From Acinetobacter suaedae (GTDB lineage: Bacteria; Pseudomonadota; Gammaproteobacteria; Pseudomonadales; Moraxellaceae): DNA of 64,000 nucleotides. The translations under genes and the position numbers were made by a program. The notes beneath the pieces are model-generated. The model had not been told where the DNA came from. It did no database searches and was given only the letters and a program-made list of their open reading frames with translations. Below, in pieces: positions 40,455-49,871 of this stretch. Every line of letters begins with the position of its first letter. Position 1 is the first letter of the stretch. Where the stretch lies: contig NZ_CP043909.1 of the NCBI RefSeq assembly GCF_008630915.1, forward strand, positions 496,001 through 560,000. The letters run 5' to 3'.

Positions 40455-40997
40455 TTAATGGGTTGCTTTTAAATTTACTTCTAAAGTTGCAATCAGTGAT
40501 TCAATCATCAGTAGAATATGTTCTTGTTTACGAGCATCAATAAAAAAAAGTGGATATTGATAGTTATTCTGTGTCAACCACTCTCGATACATCGCAGTAG
40601 ATTGCCCTTTATTTTCATCAACATGAGTAATGCCAATCGAAATATTCTGCGTATAGTCTTTAAATGTATCTAGATATCCCTCGAGCTCTTCAATCGGCAC
40701 CTTGCTGTTATGATCAACTAACAGAATTACCCCAAGGGCACCTTGACAGATGACGGGCCAAATAAAGTCAAAACGCGTTTGTCCGGGGGTACCATATAAG
40801 CCTATTTTAATGCCGTCATCTAGGGTGATTTCGCCGTAATCAATCCCTACAGTTGTTTCAGCTTTACTGTGCGCTTGAGTATCCGTGTTAAATGCTTCAG
40901 TTGCTAGCACAGGGACTTCAGAAAGAGATCGTATTGCTTCCGTTTTACCTGCGCCCATGCTTCCTGCAAAAACAATTTTATATTGTTGTAGAATCAT
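40455..40997 (-). CDS. Small Ras-like GTPase (MglA-type)
   Basis: A 180-residue G-domain protein. G1 is GSMGAGKTE (about 11-19); G2 is TVGIDYGEI; G3 is GLYGTPGQTRFDF, an unusual PGQ in place of DxxG; and a THVDEN segment stands where NKxD is expected, so guanine specificity may be altered. Such proteins with paired roadblock partners set cell polarity (MglA) or drive motility in other bacteria. It sits between the unknown 322-residue protein and the second roadblock gene. Confidence 0.7.
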   Translation of the reverse strand: MILQQYKIVFAGSMGAGKTEAIRSLSEVPVLATEAFNTDTQAHSKAETTVGIDYGEITLDDGIKIGLYGTPGQTRFDFIWPVICQGALGVILLVDHNSKVPIEELEGYLDTFKDYTQNISIGITHVDENKGQSTAMYREWLTQNNYQYPLFFIDARKQEHILLMIESLIATLEVNLKATH

Positions 40998-41005
40998 ATT
41001 ATTCC

Positions 41006-41974
41006 TTAAAGCCCAAAGCGGCGTCTAATTTTTCCAAAAAACTTATTTAAAAAACTTTGTTGTTCAGTAGGTTGTTCCACTGTATTTGATTTTAAGTAAT
41101 GACCGTCAGCAGCTGAAATAATGCTGCCATTATTTGATGCAATACAGGCGGCAATATATTGCTGCACTGTTTGAATTGGTATGTTTAAGTGGCTTGCAAC
41201 GTGATTCAATTGAGCACCTTGGATGAAACAAGCAGACAGCAAAAGAATGATTTTTCGATCAGTGCTTTGCATCGGCTGAGGCCAATAATCAATTTTGTAA
41301 TATTCTTCTGCAACAGGTGCTAGTGTTTGAAACTCATGCGAGTACCATATCAAGTTCCATAGCCAGTCTTGTAAATTGTAGTCAACTTTACGAGAAACTT
41401 TGGTGAAATCAAATGTTGTCGCAAATGCATAATTAAAACTGTGATTGGTATGTGTATGTATACGTGTAGGTTCTAGCCAAGCAACGTGGCTGCGTGTATC
41501 GATAATTGCCAATGTGCCGTGATCGTCAAAAAGATGTAGACGTGCATTTTCAGGATCTAACATATCCGTTAGAAACTTTGCATCTACGGCATTGTGCGTT
41601 GAAACTGTTTCTGTTTTAGGTTGCTGTGATTGTTGATGTGATAGATAGCTTAAAAGACGGAGTTGAATCCAGTTTTTCAATGCATCAGTTTGTTGAAAAG
41701 GTAGGTATAGAGTATTATTTTCTTCGATGTTATAGCTACCTTGTCCCTTTGAAACTTTTAAACAAGGAAGTTTCTTCTCTTTTAAAATACGCTGAATACC
41801 TTCGGTATCAAAAAAATTTTCATTTATTAATAATAAGTCTATATTTGGATCCGCAATATTAATCCAGTTAATTCCAAAATCATTGGGTATGGTTTTTCTA
41901 AGCTCTATTTTTAATTCATCTGAAACTTTTAAACTTATACCTGAAATTGCGATATTAATGCAATGCCCATTCAT
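41006..41974 (-). CDS. Unknown protein of the GTPase/roadblock cluster
   Basis: A 322-residue soluble protein, no family recognised. The N-terminal 110 residues look like an alpha/beta fold of alternating hydrophobic strands (INIAISGISL, WINIADPNIDLLLINENFF, PCLKVSKG). The C-terminal third (LLLSACFIQGAQLNHVASHLNIPIQTVQQYIAACIASNNGSI) could contain a helix-turn-helix. It is 9 bases before the GTPase gene, so it is probably co-expressed with it. Confidence 0.55.
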   Translation of the reverse strand: MNGHCINIAISGISLKVSDELKIELRKTIPNDFGINWINIADPNIDLLLINENFFDTEGIQRILKEKKLPCLKVSKGQGSYNIEENNTLYLPFQQTDALKNWIQLRLLSYLSHQQSQQPKTETVSTHNAVDAKFLTDMLDPENARLHLFDDHGTLAIIDTRSHVAWLEPTRIHTHTNHSFNYAFATTFDFTKVSRKVDYNLQDWLWNLIWYSHEFQTLAPVAEEYYKIDYWPQPMQSTDRKIILLLSACFIQGAQLNHVASHLNIPIQTVQQYIAACIASNNGSIISAADGHYLKSNTVEQPTEQQSFLNKFFGKIRRRFGL

Positions 41975-42124
41975 AGTATCACTTTAATATTGGTAAAATA
42001 TTGGACTGCAGGATAATGGTCTTTAATATGGATTTTATAAAGACTATTGTTAGACCTTTTATATTGTTTTTGAAGATACTAATATAAAAGGTCTAATATA
42101 AAATATTTTTAGTCTTGCTAATAG

Positions 42125-42484
42125 TTAAGCAAAGTCTAATTCTTTTTCAAAAGTTTTAAGTTCGTGACGAGCCATTGCTAAGTTGGATTTACTTCGATCC
42201 AGTACAACGTAGAGGAAAAGGTTGCCATTGCTTTCTAAGGGACGAATTAAGTGGTATGCCTTACCAAGCGTGATTAAGATATCTTCGATATCATCATTTA
42301 ATTTCAGTGAGTTAGCGACACGGCGTTTTGCTCGTATAACTTCAGTATTACCTGCTGCCGCTAGCTCTAAATCAAGTGCCCCACCACCTTGTGTTGCGAG
42401 GGCTAAACCACTTTCTGTGTCTACTAATGCTGCCGCAACGAAACCATCGATGTTTGATAAGCTTTCTAATGAAATTTTAGCCAT
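42125..42484 (-). CDS. Roadblock/LC7-domain protein (first of the cluster)
   Basis: A 119-residue roadblock/LC7 protein: [27 protein letters not shown] and [70 protein letters not shown]. It is the first gene of the cluster, about 150 bases upstream of the unknown protein. Two different roadblock proteins around one GTPase suggest a multi-part switch. Confidence 0.8.
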   Translation of the reverse strand: MAKISLESLSNIDGFVAAALVDTESGLALATQGGGALDLELAAAGNTEVIRAKRRVANSLKLNDDIEDILITLGKAYHLIRPLESNGNLFLYVVLDRSKSNLAMARHELKTFEKELDFA

Positions 42485-42637
42485 GATATTTTCTCTACTA
42501 ATACATTGTTGTTTATAAGTTTATATAACTTACTTTTGTTTTAATTGGTTTTCAAAAGTAGTTAATTTTATTATAGGAAACTATTTTATTTAATCAATCA
42601 TGCTTTTTAATAATAGAAATATATAAGGTGTTAATAA

Positions 42638-42654
42638 TTGACAATTTTTGTCAA
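42638..42654. promoter_or_regulatory. Palindrome TTGACAA-ttt-TTGTCAA
   Basis: A perfect 7-3-7 inverted repeat in the AT-rich 378-base gap (42485-42862) before the roadblock cluster. It could be an operator or a promoter element; no gene is visible in the gap. Regulation is inferred only from form. Confidence 0.3.
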
Positions 42655-42862
42655 GATAAGAGTTTAAAATATTAATTGTGGATGCTATTTAAATGTTAAT
42701 GTGATTTTTGTCACTTTATTTTTGGCGCTTTAAATCTTGTTGTTATTGTAAGTAAATGTAAAATTATTATTAAACTATTTGAAATATAATATTTATATAA
42801 ACTTTATTTTTTGTAAGTATGTGATAAAGAAAGAGATAAACTCTTCTTTATCACATGGCTGT

Positions 42863-43522
42863 TTAGGCAATAACAAGTTGAGTATATGAGCAATACAAGA
42901 TGCCTAAAATGATGAGTGCAACAAAAGGTGCCGTAATAGAAGACCATGTTGGAATATGTGGTAGTTCAACATTCGTTGTTTCATGATGATCCAAATTAGG
43001 TTGGGCTTGATGTACCATTTTATTGAATTCTTGCATGGTTTCTTCTAGTGAGACATCTTCTTGTTCAATCGGTTTTGAACCTAAGAGTTCGGTCAATTGG
43101 TTGGTTGACCAGACCCAATCCTCAGCTTGACCGGATAAGTGTTCTACTTGGCCCAAAAGTAACTCTGTGAGGCCCGTTTGACCAAAACTTCCTGTCTCAT
43201 CCAATTGTTTTAGTTCAGCAAGTTGTAATGATAAAACTTCAGTTAAGCTTGTTTCTAATTCTGTTGCATTCAAGGCCGACTGGTTGTGTGGCGATGTAGT
43301 TAGATGGCGCGTAATTTCTTGGATGTAAAGAGGATCAGAGGTTTGAACTTCTTGGTAATGCTTTTGAGGATTTTGTTTCCAAAGGCTAATCAAGCGACCA
43401 AGCGCGAGTGCATTGATTTCATCAATATAAACGATTTTTTCAGGTTGAGAATATTGACTAAATAGTTGCGGTTTTTGAATTTTAATTTGTTCAGCAAAAT
43501 ATTGAACTAAGTCAAAGGCCAT
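42863..43522 (-). CDS. Hypothetical protein with C-terminal membrane anchor, downstream of sspB
   Basis: About 219 residues: a mostly helical cytoplasmic part and one C-terminal membrane span (SITAPFVALIILGILYCSYTQLVIA), i.e. tail-anchored. No known family is recognised. ATG 43522 has GAGGA before it and gives a start of MAFDLVQYFAEQI. It lies 15 bases after sspB in the sspA-sspB operon, so a link to proteolysis or stress is possible but unproven. Confidence 0.65.
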   Translation of the reverse strand: MAFDLVQYFAEQIKIQKPQLFSQYSQPEKIVYIDEINALALGRLISLWKQNPQKHYQEVQTSDPLYIQEITRHLTTSPHNQSALNATELETSLTEVLSLQLAELKQLDETGSFGQTGLTELLLGQVEHLSGQAEDWVWSTNQLTELLGSKPIEQEDVSLEETMQEFNKMVHQAQPNLDHHETTNVELPHIPTWSSITAPFVALIILGILYCSYTQLVIA

Positions 43523-43537
43523 TATATATATCCTCAA

Positions 43538-43963
43538 TTAATCTAAAATTCTAAGCGAAGGTTTTTTCTTAGTTGTTTCGGCTTTTTGTTGTACTTCCTC
43601 TGAGTCATTGCTGATAACTTCTTCAATATCATCATATTCAGAAGGATCGAAGAATAAACCTTGACCATTTTCTTTTGCATAAATGCCGAGTATAGCTCTG
43701 ATCGGCACATAAATTTCTTTGGCAACACCACCAAAACGTGCAGAAAAAGTAATTGCTTCATTGCTTATATGCAATTGATGAATTGCATGAGGTGCAAGAT
43801 TTAAAACAATTTGGCCATCTTTAACAAATTGTTGTGGAACATCAGTATGGGGTTGTGTTGCATCAACCAATAAGTATGGTGTGAGTTGGTTATCGCAAAT
43901 CCATTCATAAATGGCACGAGCAAGATAGGGGCGTGTAGGGGTTAACGTTATTTGCTCAGACAT
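43538..43963 (-). CDS. sspB: ClpXP specificity-enhancing factor SspB
   Basis: A 141-residue adaptor that delivers ssrA-tagged and other substrates to ClpXP. TPTRPYLARAIYEWICDNQLTPYLLVDAT and the IVLNLAPHAIHQL and ISFSARFGG-like strands (here ITFSARFGG) are the SspB fold. The acidic linker (NSDSEE-like, here SNDSEEV) and a C-terminal hydrophobic RILD-type tail, probably the ClpX-binding peptide, are present. It follows sspA with about 14 bases between. Confidence 0.9.
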   Translation of the reverse strand: MSEQITLTPTRPYLARAIYEWICDNQLTPYLLVDATQPHTDVPQQFVKDGQIVLNLAPHAIHQLHISNEAITFSARFGGVAKEIYVPIRAILGIYAKENGQGLFFDPSEYDDIEEVISNDSEEVQQKAETTKKKPSLRILD

Positions 43964-43977
43964 AATTAAAAAACTTA

Positions 43978-44637
43978 TTAAATCGTAGAAATCAATTTAT
44001 TGTAGCTGTTTTTTTCTTGAGCTGTCATTGATTTAATGAAAGATGGACGGCTAAAGATACGATGACAATACAAGAAAATTGGTCGACAGTGTTGTTCGGG
44101 TAAATCTATTCCCATGCTTTTTAGTCTTAAGAAGATTGGTGCAAGCATGCAATCTAAGATGGAAAAGGTTTCTGACATAAAAAAAGGATAATGCTGGAAT
44201 AAAGGGGTAAGTGAAATCAAAGTATTCCTTAACTCCTTCTGGGCTTTTTGTTTTTGTGCTAAGTCGAGTGTATCTGCATGTCTAAGCATATGATCAACGA
44301 GTTTGAACCAGTCTTGTTCAAAGCGCCAGATATATTGGCGTTGCTCAGCTCTTGCCATAGGCGCATCCGCATAAAGCTTATTTTGACGATAGCGGTCATC
44401 TAAATATTCGGCGATTACATGCGGAGAGAAGAGCTTAAGATTCTGCTCAATCAACATTGGAAGTTGATTATAGGGATTTAGGTCAGCCAAATCCTCATCT
44501 TCATGGTCTGTGATAATAAGTTGGTATTTAATTTGTTTCTCAGCAAGCAGAAAACGAATCCAGTGTGAACGGAAATCATCTGCATGACTATAAAGCGTAA
44601 TGCCTTGGACAGGGCTTGGGGGATTTTCTAAAGACAT
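43978..44637 (-). CDS. sspA: Stringent starvation protein A (SspA)
   Basis: A 219-residue glutathione-S-transferase-fold protein that binds RNA polymerase in starvation and stress. GITLYSHADDFRSHWIRFLLAEKQIKY opens the thioredoxin-like domain, followed by LNPYNQLPMLIEQNLKLFSPHVIAEYLDDRY; the C-terminal domain is helical. M at 44637 is chosen; an in-frame start at 44694 adds 19 residues. First gene of sspA-sspB. Confidence 0.85.
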   Translation of the reverse strand: MSLENPPSPVQGITLYSHADDFRSHWIRFLLAEKQIKYQLIITDHEDEDLADLNPYNQLPMLIEQNLKLFSPHVIAEYLDDRYRQNKLYADAPMARAEQRQYIWRFEQDWFKLVDHMLRHADTLDLAQKQKAQKELRNTLISLTPLFQHYPFFMSETFSILDCMLAPIFLRLKSMGIDLPEQHCRPIFLYCHRIFSRPSFIKSMTAQEKNSYNKLISTI

Positions 44638-44761
44638 AAATCCAAAAAATTCTGATTGACTGTTTAGAATACTAAAATTAACGTTGGAAAGCACTTAAAT
44701 ATTAATAATATGGTTCTTACAGAAGAGATTCATTGCTGAGTCGGATTAATGAGAGATAAGA

Positions 44762-45160
44762 ATGAAACGAGATTATTTGATTATGTTGAGTGGTGTGTTA
44801 TTTCTCAACGGTTGTATTAGCTCATCTGTTGTAACACAACAAGGTAATATTACATCTTTAGGGGAGGAGGATATTGAGACTAGTATGGCAATTACGATGA
44901 CAACTCATCAGGATAGTTCACGATATGGTGGAATAAAAAAACAGTATGTGGTCAAAGGCTGTAAAGTGACGATTTATAACGATGGACCAATCCAGATGGT
45001 GAATGAAAAAACAGACCAACCCTGTAATGCACCGATTCCTAAAGATCATCAATTTACCAAGATGAGTCGAATCTATCAGGAAAATGGTTGTAACATGACT
45101 GAGTCAACTGCTGCGGATGGGATTAGGGATGTAGTGATGGATTGCCCCCAAAAGAAGTGA
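44762..45160 (+). CDS. Small hypothetical lipoprotein
   Basis: A 132-residue protein with a signal peptide and lipobox FLNGC (Cys18). The mature part holds four more cysteines (CKVTIY, CNAP, CNMT, DCPQKK), so disulfide bonding is likely. No family recognised. It is alone and followed by a bidirectional terminator shared with rpsI. Confidence 0.6.
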   Translation: MKRDYLIMLSGVLFLNGCISSSVVTQQGNITSLGEEDIETSMAITMTTHQDSSRYGGIKKQYVVKGCKVTIYNDGPIQMVNEKTDQPCNAPIPKDHQFTKMSRIYQENGCNMTESTAADGIRDVVMDCPQKK

Positions 45161-45174
45161 GCATATTTCAGCCA

Positions 45175-45207
45175 TAAAAAAACCTCGGAATTTTCCGAGG
45201 TTTTTTT
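45175..45207. terminator. Bidirectional intrinsic terminator
   Basis: AAAAAAACCTCGG / CCGAGGTTTTTTT stem between the lipoprotein gene and rpsI. Confidence 0.9.
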
Positions 45208-45225
45208 GTCCAATTCGTAAAACGA

Positions 45226-45612
45226 TTAACGTTTAGAGAATTGAGGACGTTTACGAGCTTTACGTAAACCAAGTTTCTTACGTTCAACTTCACGAGCATC
45301 ACGAGTAACGAAACCAGCTTGACGAAGAGCAGGTTTTAAATTTTCGTCTGCAGCGATCAACGCACGAGTAATACCGTGACGGATTGCGCCAGCTTGACCA
45401 CCGATACCACCACCTTTAACAGTGATGTAAAGATCAAATTTTTCAGTAACTTCTAAAAGTTCTAAAGGCTGACGCACAACCATACGAGCAGTTTCACGAC
45501 CGAAATATTGCTCTAAAGTACGATTGTTGATTACGAGTTTACCTGTACCAGCTGATAAGAAAACACGTGCAGTTGCGGTCTTACGGCGACCTGTACCATA
45601 ATTAGTAGCCAT
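45226..45612 (-). CDS. rpsI: Ribosomal protein S9
   Basis: A 128-residue small-subunit protein. [15 protein letters not shown], the [26 protein letters not shown] core and the basic C-terminus [12 protein letters not shown] (which reaches the P-site tRNA) are all typical. It lies 12 bases after rplM. Confidence 0.98.
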   Translation of the reverse strand: MATNYGTGRRKTATARVFLSAGTGKLVINNRTLEQYFGRETARMVVRQPLELLEVTEKFDLYITVKGGGIGGQAGAIRHGITRALIAADENLKPALRQAGFVTRDAREVERKKLGLRKARKRPQFSKR

Positions 45613-45624
45613 GTGCTGTATCCC

Positions 45625-46053
45625 TTAGATGTCCAAAACTTGTGGCTGTTGAGCAGTATGAGGATGCTCGCTACCAGCGTACACTTTCATTTTTTTGATC
45701 ATTGCATAACCAAGAGGACCTTTTGGCAACATACCTTTAACTGCTTTTTCTAAAACAGCTTCAGGTTTGTGAGCGATTAACTTCTCGAAGTTAGTCTCAC
45801 GGATACCACCAGGGAAACCAGTATGGCGATAATACTTTTTATCAAGTGCTTTGTTACCAGTCACTTGAATATTCTCAGCATTGATAACAACGATGTAGTC
45901 ACCAGTGTCAACGTGAGGAGTATAAGAAGTTTTGTGCTTACCGCGTAAACGACGAGCGATTTCAGTCGCGAGGCGACCTAAAGTTTTGCCAGAAGCATCA
46001 ACAACATACCAGTCATGTTGAACTTCAGCTGGCTTAGCGCTGAGAGTTTTCAT
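45625..46053 (-). CDS. rplM: Ribosomal protein L13
   Basis: A 142-residue large-subunit protein: [41 protein letters not shown] and [26 protein letters not shown]. The start is M at 46053; an upstream in-frame start at 46104 is unneeded. First gene of rplM-rpsI. Confidence 0.98.
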   Translation of the reverse strand: MKTLSAKPAEVQHDWYVVDASGKTLGRLATEIARRLRGKHKTSYTPHVDTGDYIVVINAENIQVTGNKALDKKYYRHTGFPGGIRETNFEKLIAHKPEAVLEKAVKGMLPKGPLGYAMIKKMKVYAGSEHPHTAQQPQVLDI

Positions 46054-46317
46054 TAAACCACTACCTATTATAGTTGGTTTGGACGGTGAAATCTGTCCAA
46101 ACAAAAGGAGACCGAATTCTACATTAATTTATAAAACGGCACAACAAAAAATCATGCAAGAGACATTATTTTGCTGCAAAGTGACTGATTTGGTCAACAA
46201 CGAGACCATAATTTTAGTTTGTATGGTTTTGCTTGTGGTAGAGAGGTGTTTGACTTATTATTTTTATTAATTAATTGAAATAAATAGAAGTATTTACATG
46301 TTTTCTTGGGGATCTTG

Positions 46318-46959
46318 ATGAGATTGTCGTTTTCTACAAAAATTGTTGTAGTCACTTTATTAATAGGTGTTTGTGCTACACAGACAAATGCACGACGACT
46401 TTATAAATGGGTTGACCAAAGCAGTGTAACTAACTATTCAGAGTTTCAACCTAGAGAAGGGACTACTAAAAAACTAGAAGTATTAGAGAGTCGAGGCAGC
46501 GACTATGTTGATCCAATGATGGCTGTCACGGCCGAGATGAAAGCAATCGAAATACCTGTAGACCTGATTACACCACAAGACCAAGTAACAACGCGTCCAT
46601 CGACCACTCTTCCGCAATCTCAACAACCCTCGACTCAAACAGTAGTGAAGCAGGGAATGTTAGCTCCGACATATACCCAGCCTAATACCACAGTTGCTGT
46701 AATTCCTGTGACTGAGAAGAAAGAGATTCAAGTTGCACAAACAATAACTGTGATTGAGAAAAAAGAAATTACGATCAATCCTACACTCGATAAAGTAAAT
46801 AATGCAGGGGGAATTGCAGAGAAGAAGGCGGATTTGGCAGTAAGTGTACCCGTTGAAAGAAAACCACAGGCTACCATTAATCCTTGGACACGTGCGCCAA
46901 GCTTTGTCCCGTCAAATTTAGTGCCTCAGAATCTCACTAAAACGGCAACCAACCCTTAA
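46318..46959 (+). CDS. Secreted DUF4124 protein
   Basis: About 213 residues with a signal peptide (hydrophobic 8-22). The mature N-terminus has the DUF4124 pattern RRLYKWVDQSSVTNYSEFQPREG, which in this family carries a conserved aromatic YKWVD and YS. The rest is low-complexity, rich in Thr, Pro, Val and Glu, with repeated VTEKKEI/VIEKKEI segments, suggesting a flexible envelope protein. A GGGG stands before ATG 46318; a TTG at 46306 is the other start. The function is unknown. Confidence 0.65.
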   Translation: MRLSFSTKIVVVTLLIGVCATQTNARRLYKWVDQSSVTNYSEFQPREGTTKKLEVLESRGSDYVDPMMAVTAEMKAIEIPVDLITPQDQVTTRPSTTLPQSQQPSTQTVVKQGMLAPTYTQPNTTVAVIPVTEKKEIQVAQTITVIEKKEITINPTLDKVNNAGGIAEKKADLAVSVPVERKPQATINPWTRAPSFVPSNLVPQNLTKTATNP

Positions 46960-47045
46960 CTTGAATATAAATAAAGGCTGAAAAACTACAGCTGATTTTA
47001 GATTTTCGCTACACTAAGAAAAGTATCAAATGATCGGCGAAAAGT

Positions 47046-48011
47046 ATGCTTCCTTTATATGTCACTTCTGGTGAACCTGCAGGAATAGGACCTGATATCT
47101 GTTTGGACTTGGCCGAACGAGTAGATGAGCGTCCTATTGTCGTTTTAGCTGATTTTAAAATGCTACAGCAGCGTGCTGATCGATTAGGTATTGTCGTCGA
47201 GCTTATTCCATACCAAGGTCAATCTACATCTAGTCGAAAAGGACAGCTATTCGTTGAACATGTCCCATTGATAGAGCCTGTAATTGACGGACAATTAAAT
47301 CCAATAAACTCAGGTTATGTCTTAGAACAATTACGACGTTCAGCTGATTATGCCATGTCAGGTCGAAGTGTTGGCGTGGCAACAGCACCTGTGCAAAAAT
47401 CCATTATCAATGAGGCTGGCATCGCTTTTAGTGGGCATACCGAATATTATCAGGAGTTCGCCAACGTTGATCGAGTGGTCATGATGTTGGCGACTAAAAG
47501 TTTACGTGTCGCTTTGGTAACGACTCATTTGCCGTTACGTGATGTGCCTGATGCAATTACTCAAGAGCGTTTACATCAAGTGATTGATATTTTAATTCAC
47601 GACTTAAATACAAAATTCAAAATCGCGCACCCCAGAATTTTAGTCTGTGGTTTAAATCCGCATGCGGGTGAGGATGGCTATCTTGGACGAGAAGAAATTG
47701 AGGTGATCAATCCTGTGTTGGAAGCGTATCGCGCGCAGGGTGTGAAGATGAGTCTAAGTTTGCCCGCAGACACCTTGTTTACACCCGAAAACTTGAAAGA
47801 TGCAGATGCAGTTTTAGCGATGTATCACGATCAGGGCTTACCTGTGCTAAAATCTCAAGGCTTTGGTGAAGCTGTAAACATTACATTAGGCTTGCCATTT
47901 ATTCGAACCTCTGTCGATCATGGTACAGCACTTTCTCTTGCAGGCACTGGACAGGCTAAAGCTTCAAGCTTACATGTTGCAGTAGATTTAGCACTAGATT
48001 TGGCTCGTTAG
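47046..48011 (+). CDS. pdxA: 4-hydroxythreonine-4-phosphate dehydrogenase PdxA
   Basis: A 321-residue enzyme of pyridoxal 5'-phosphate synthesis. TSGEPAGIGPDICLDL opens it; zinc-binding histidines occur in FSGHTEYY, LVTTHLPLRDV and AMYHDQGLPVLK; the C-terminal GLPFIRTSVDHGTALSLAGTG is the signature. Together with the next two genes it makes a pdxA-rsmA-apaH cluster as in many gammaproteobacteria, here without apaG. Confidence 0.95.
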   Translation: MLPLYVTSGEPAGIGPDICLDLAERVDERPIVVLADFKMLQQRADRLGIVVELIPYQGQSTSSRKGQLFVEHVPLIEPVIDGQLNPINSGYVLEQLRRSADYAMSGRSVGVATAPVQKSIINEAGIAFSGHTEYYQEFANVDRVVMMLATKSLRVALVTTHLPLRDVPDAITQERLHQVIDILIHDLNTKFKIAHPRILVCGLNPHAGEDGYLGREEIEVINPVLEAYRAQGVKMSLSLPADTLFTPENLKDADAVLAMYHDQGLPVLKSQGFGEAVNITLGLPFIRTSVDHGTALSLAGTGQAKASSLHVAVDLALDLAR

Positions 48012-48046
48012 TGACTCACGAGTAAATTATTCACGTTGGAATTATT

Positions 48047-48859
48047 ATGTATCAAATTAATGCCCTAAACCCTAAAGATGAAGGGCATCAGGCTCGAAAA
48101 CGTTTTGGTCAGAACTTTTTACATGATCAGCGTGTGATTGCCAAAATTGTACGCTCAGTGAATCCGCGTGCGGGCGAAAATATTGTGGAAATTGGTCCTG
48201 GATTGGCTGCATTGACATCTCCTCTGATTGGTGAGTGCGATGCTTTGACTGTGGTTGAGCTGGATCGGGATTTAGCGGCAGGTTTGCCAGGGCGGGTACC
48301 ACATCCTGAACGTTTGACGATTATTGAAGCTGATGCTTTAAAGTATGATTTCACCCAGCTCTTTCAAGATGGTCGTCCATTGAGGGTAGTGGGTAACTTA
48401 CCATACAACATTTCAACGCCATTATTATTCCATCTCTTAGAGTTTGGTGACAAAGTCAAAGACATGCATTTCATGTTGCAAAAAGAAGTGGTTGATCGTA
48501 TCACGGCAGTGCCTAACACCAAAGAGTATGGTCGTTTATCGGTAATGATTCAGTATTATTGTAAACCGACATTTCTATTTGAAGTACCGCCGGGATCATT
48601 TAACCCGCCACCTAAAGTGACGTCAGCAGTTTTCCGTTTAGAACCATATGAAACTAAGCCAATTGTAGCGAAAGATGAGAAAGCGTTGGCTCGTCTTGTG
48701 AGCCATGTGTTTACACAACGTCGAAAAACCTTGCGTAACAGTTTAAAAGGCATGCTGGCTGAGGATGGTTTTGAAAAAGCAGGTGTTGATCCGATGGCGC
48801 GCCCAGAAACTTTAAGCTTGGCTGACTTTGTTGCTCTCTCTGATCAGATGGTGTCTTAA
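48047..48859 (+). CDS. rsmA: 16S rRNA dimethyladenosine transferase RsmA (KsgA)
   Basis: A 270-residue methyltransferase that dimethylates two adenosines near the 3' end of 16S rRNA during subunit maturation. RKRFGQNFLHD, ENIVEIGPGLAALT (SAM site), VELDRDLA and the NLPYNIS catalytic motif are present. The stop overlaps the next start by one base (TAATG). Loss of this enzyme gives kasugamycin resistance in other bacteria. Confidence 0.95.
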   Translation: MYQINALNPKDEGHQARKRFGQNFLHDQRVIAKIVRSVNPRAGENIVEIGPGLAALTSPLIGECDALTVVELDRDLAAGLPGRVPHPERLTIIEADALKYDFTQLFQDGRPLRVVGNLPYNISTPLLFHLLEFGDKVKDMHFMLQKEVVDRITAVPNTKEYGRLSVMIQYYCKPTFLFEVPPGSFNPPPKVTSAVFRLEPYETKPIVAKDEKALARLVSHVFTQRRKTLRNSLKGMLAEDGFEKAGVDPMARPETLSLADFVALSDQMVS

Positions 48860-49704
48860 TGTCAAAACGCTATAACTATGTGATTGGTGATGTGCAGGGA
48901 TGTTTTGCTGCGCTCAAAGCTTTACTGAAAGAAATTCGTTTTGATCCTGACCAAGATTTTATCTGGTTTACGGGAGACTTGGTTGCACGTGGTGAAGATT
49001 CGGTTGGTGCTCTACGCTTTATAAAAAAACTGGCGGATCGTGGGGCTGCTGCAACGATTTTAGGAAATCACGATCTATCATTAATTGCTTCTGCACGTGG
49101 TTTCAAAAAAATCAAAGCCAAAGATCGAGTTCAGGATGTGATTGATGCGATTGATGGGGATGAACTAATCGATTGGTTGCGTAAACAACCATTATGTTTA
49201 TTTCCAAATGCTGAAACGATGTTGACGCATGCGGGAGTACCTTGTATTTGGTCAGCAGAAAAAACCTCTGAACTTGCACAAGAGGTACAAGATGCGGTTG
49301 GTCATGAAGATTTGATGGTCTTAGATGCATTCTTAGCTGAAATGTTTGGTGCTCAACCTGATCTTTGGTCTGATGATTTGACGGGTATGGCTCGTTTGCG
49401 TTGCATTACCAACTATCTAACCCGTATGCGTTTAACGACCGCAGAAGGTCAGTTAGAGTTTGAGTTTAAAGAGGGCTTGGATGCACCAATGCCTAAAGGT
49501 TACAAGCCGTGGTTTGATTATGAAAGTCAAGCTGCTAAGACACATCACCTCGTCTTTGGTCATTGGGCAGCTTTGCATGCAAAACGCATTAGTGATGATA
49601 TTCAAAGTGTTGATGGTGGGTGTGTTTGGGGACACCAGTTGGTGGCTTACCGTTTAGAGGATCAGCAGTTATTCGCTGTTGAAAATCCATGGATTGAGTC
49701 GTGA
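48859..49704 (+). CDS. apaH: Bis(5'-nucleosyl)-tetraphosphatase ApaH
   Basis: A 281-residue metallophosphoesterase hydrolysing diadenosine tetraphosphate to two ADP. Metal motifs: IGDVQGC (about 9-15), TGDLVARGEDS, LGNHD, TLTHAGVP-like (MLTHAGVP) and FGHWAAL. It is directly coupled to rsmA, as in E. coli. Confidence 0.95.
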   Translation: MSKRYNYVIGDVQGCFAALKALLKEIRFDPDQDFIWFTGDLVARGEDSVGALRFIKKLADRGAAATILGNHDLSLIASARGFKKIKAKDRVQDVIDAIDGDELIDWLRKQPLCLFPNAETMLTHAGVPCIWSAEKTSELAQEVQDAVGHEDLMVLDAFLAEMFGAQPDLWSDDLTGMARLRCITNYLTRMRLTTAEGQLEFEFKEGLDAPMPKGYKPWFDYESQAAKTHHLVFGHWAALHAKRISDDIQSVDGGCVWGHQLVAYRLEDQQLFAVENPWIES

Positions 49705-49871
49705 GCATATGATGCTTAGGCTCAATTGAAATATCGATAGAACCTGATCTGGTTGGGATGATCAAATTGTGCTTTGTCTGAATAGGGTGAGGCATTTTTT
49801 ATTTTAGGGTTGTCAAAAAACTGTCATCTATTGATCATTAAAGTGTCAAAAAATATTTTTATGCTTAAAGC

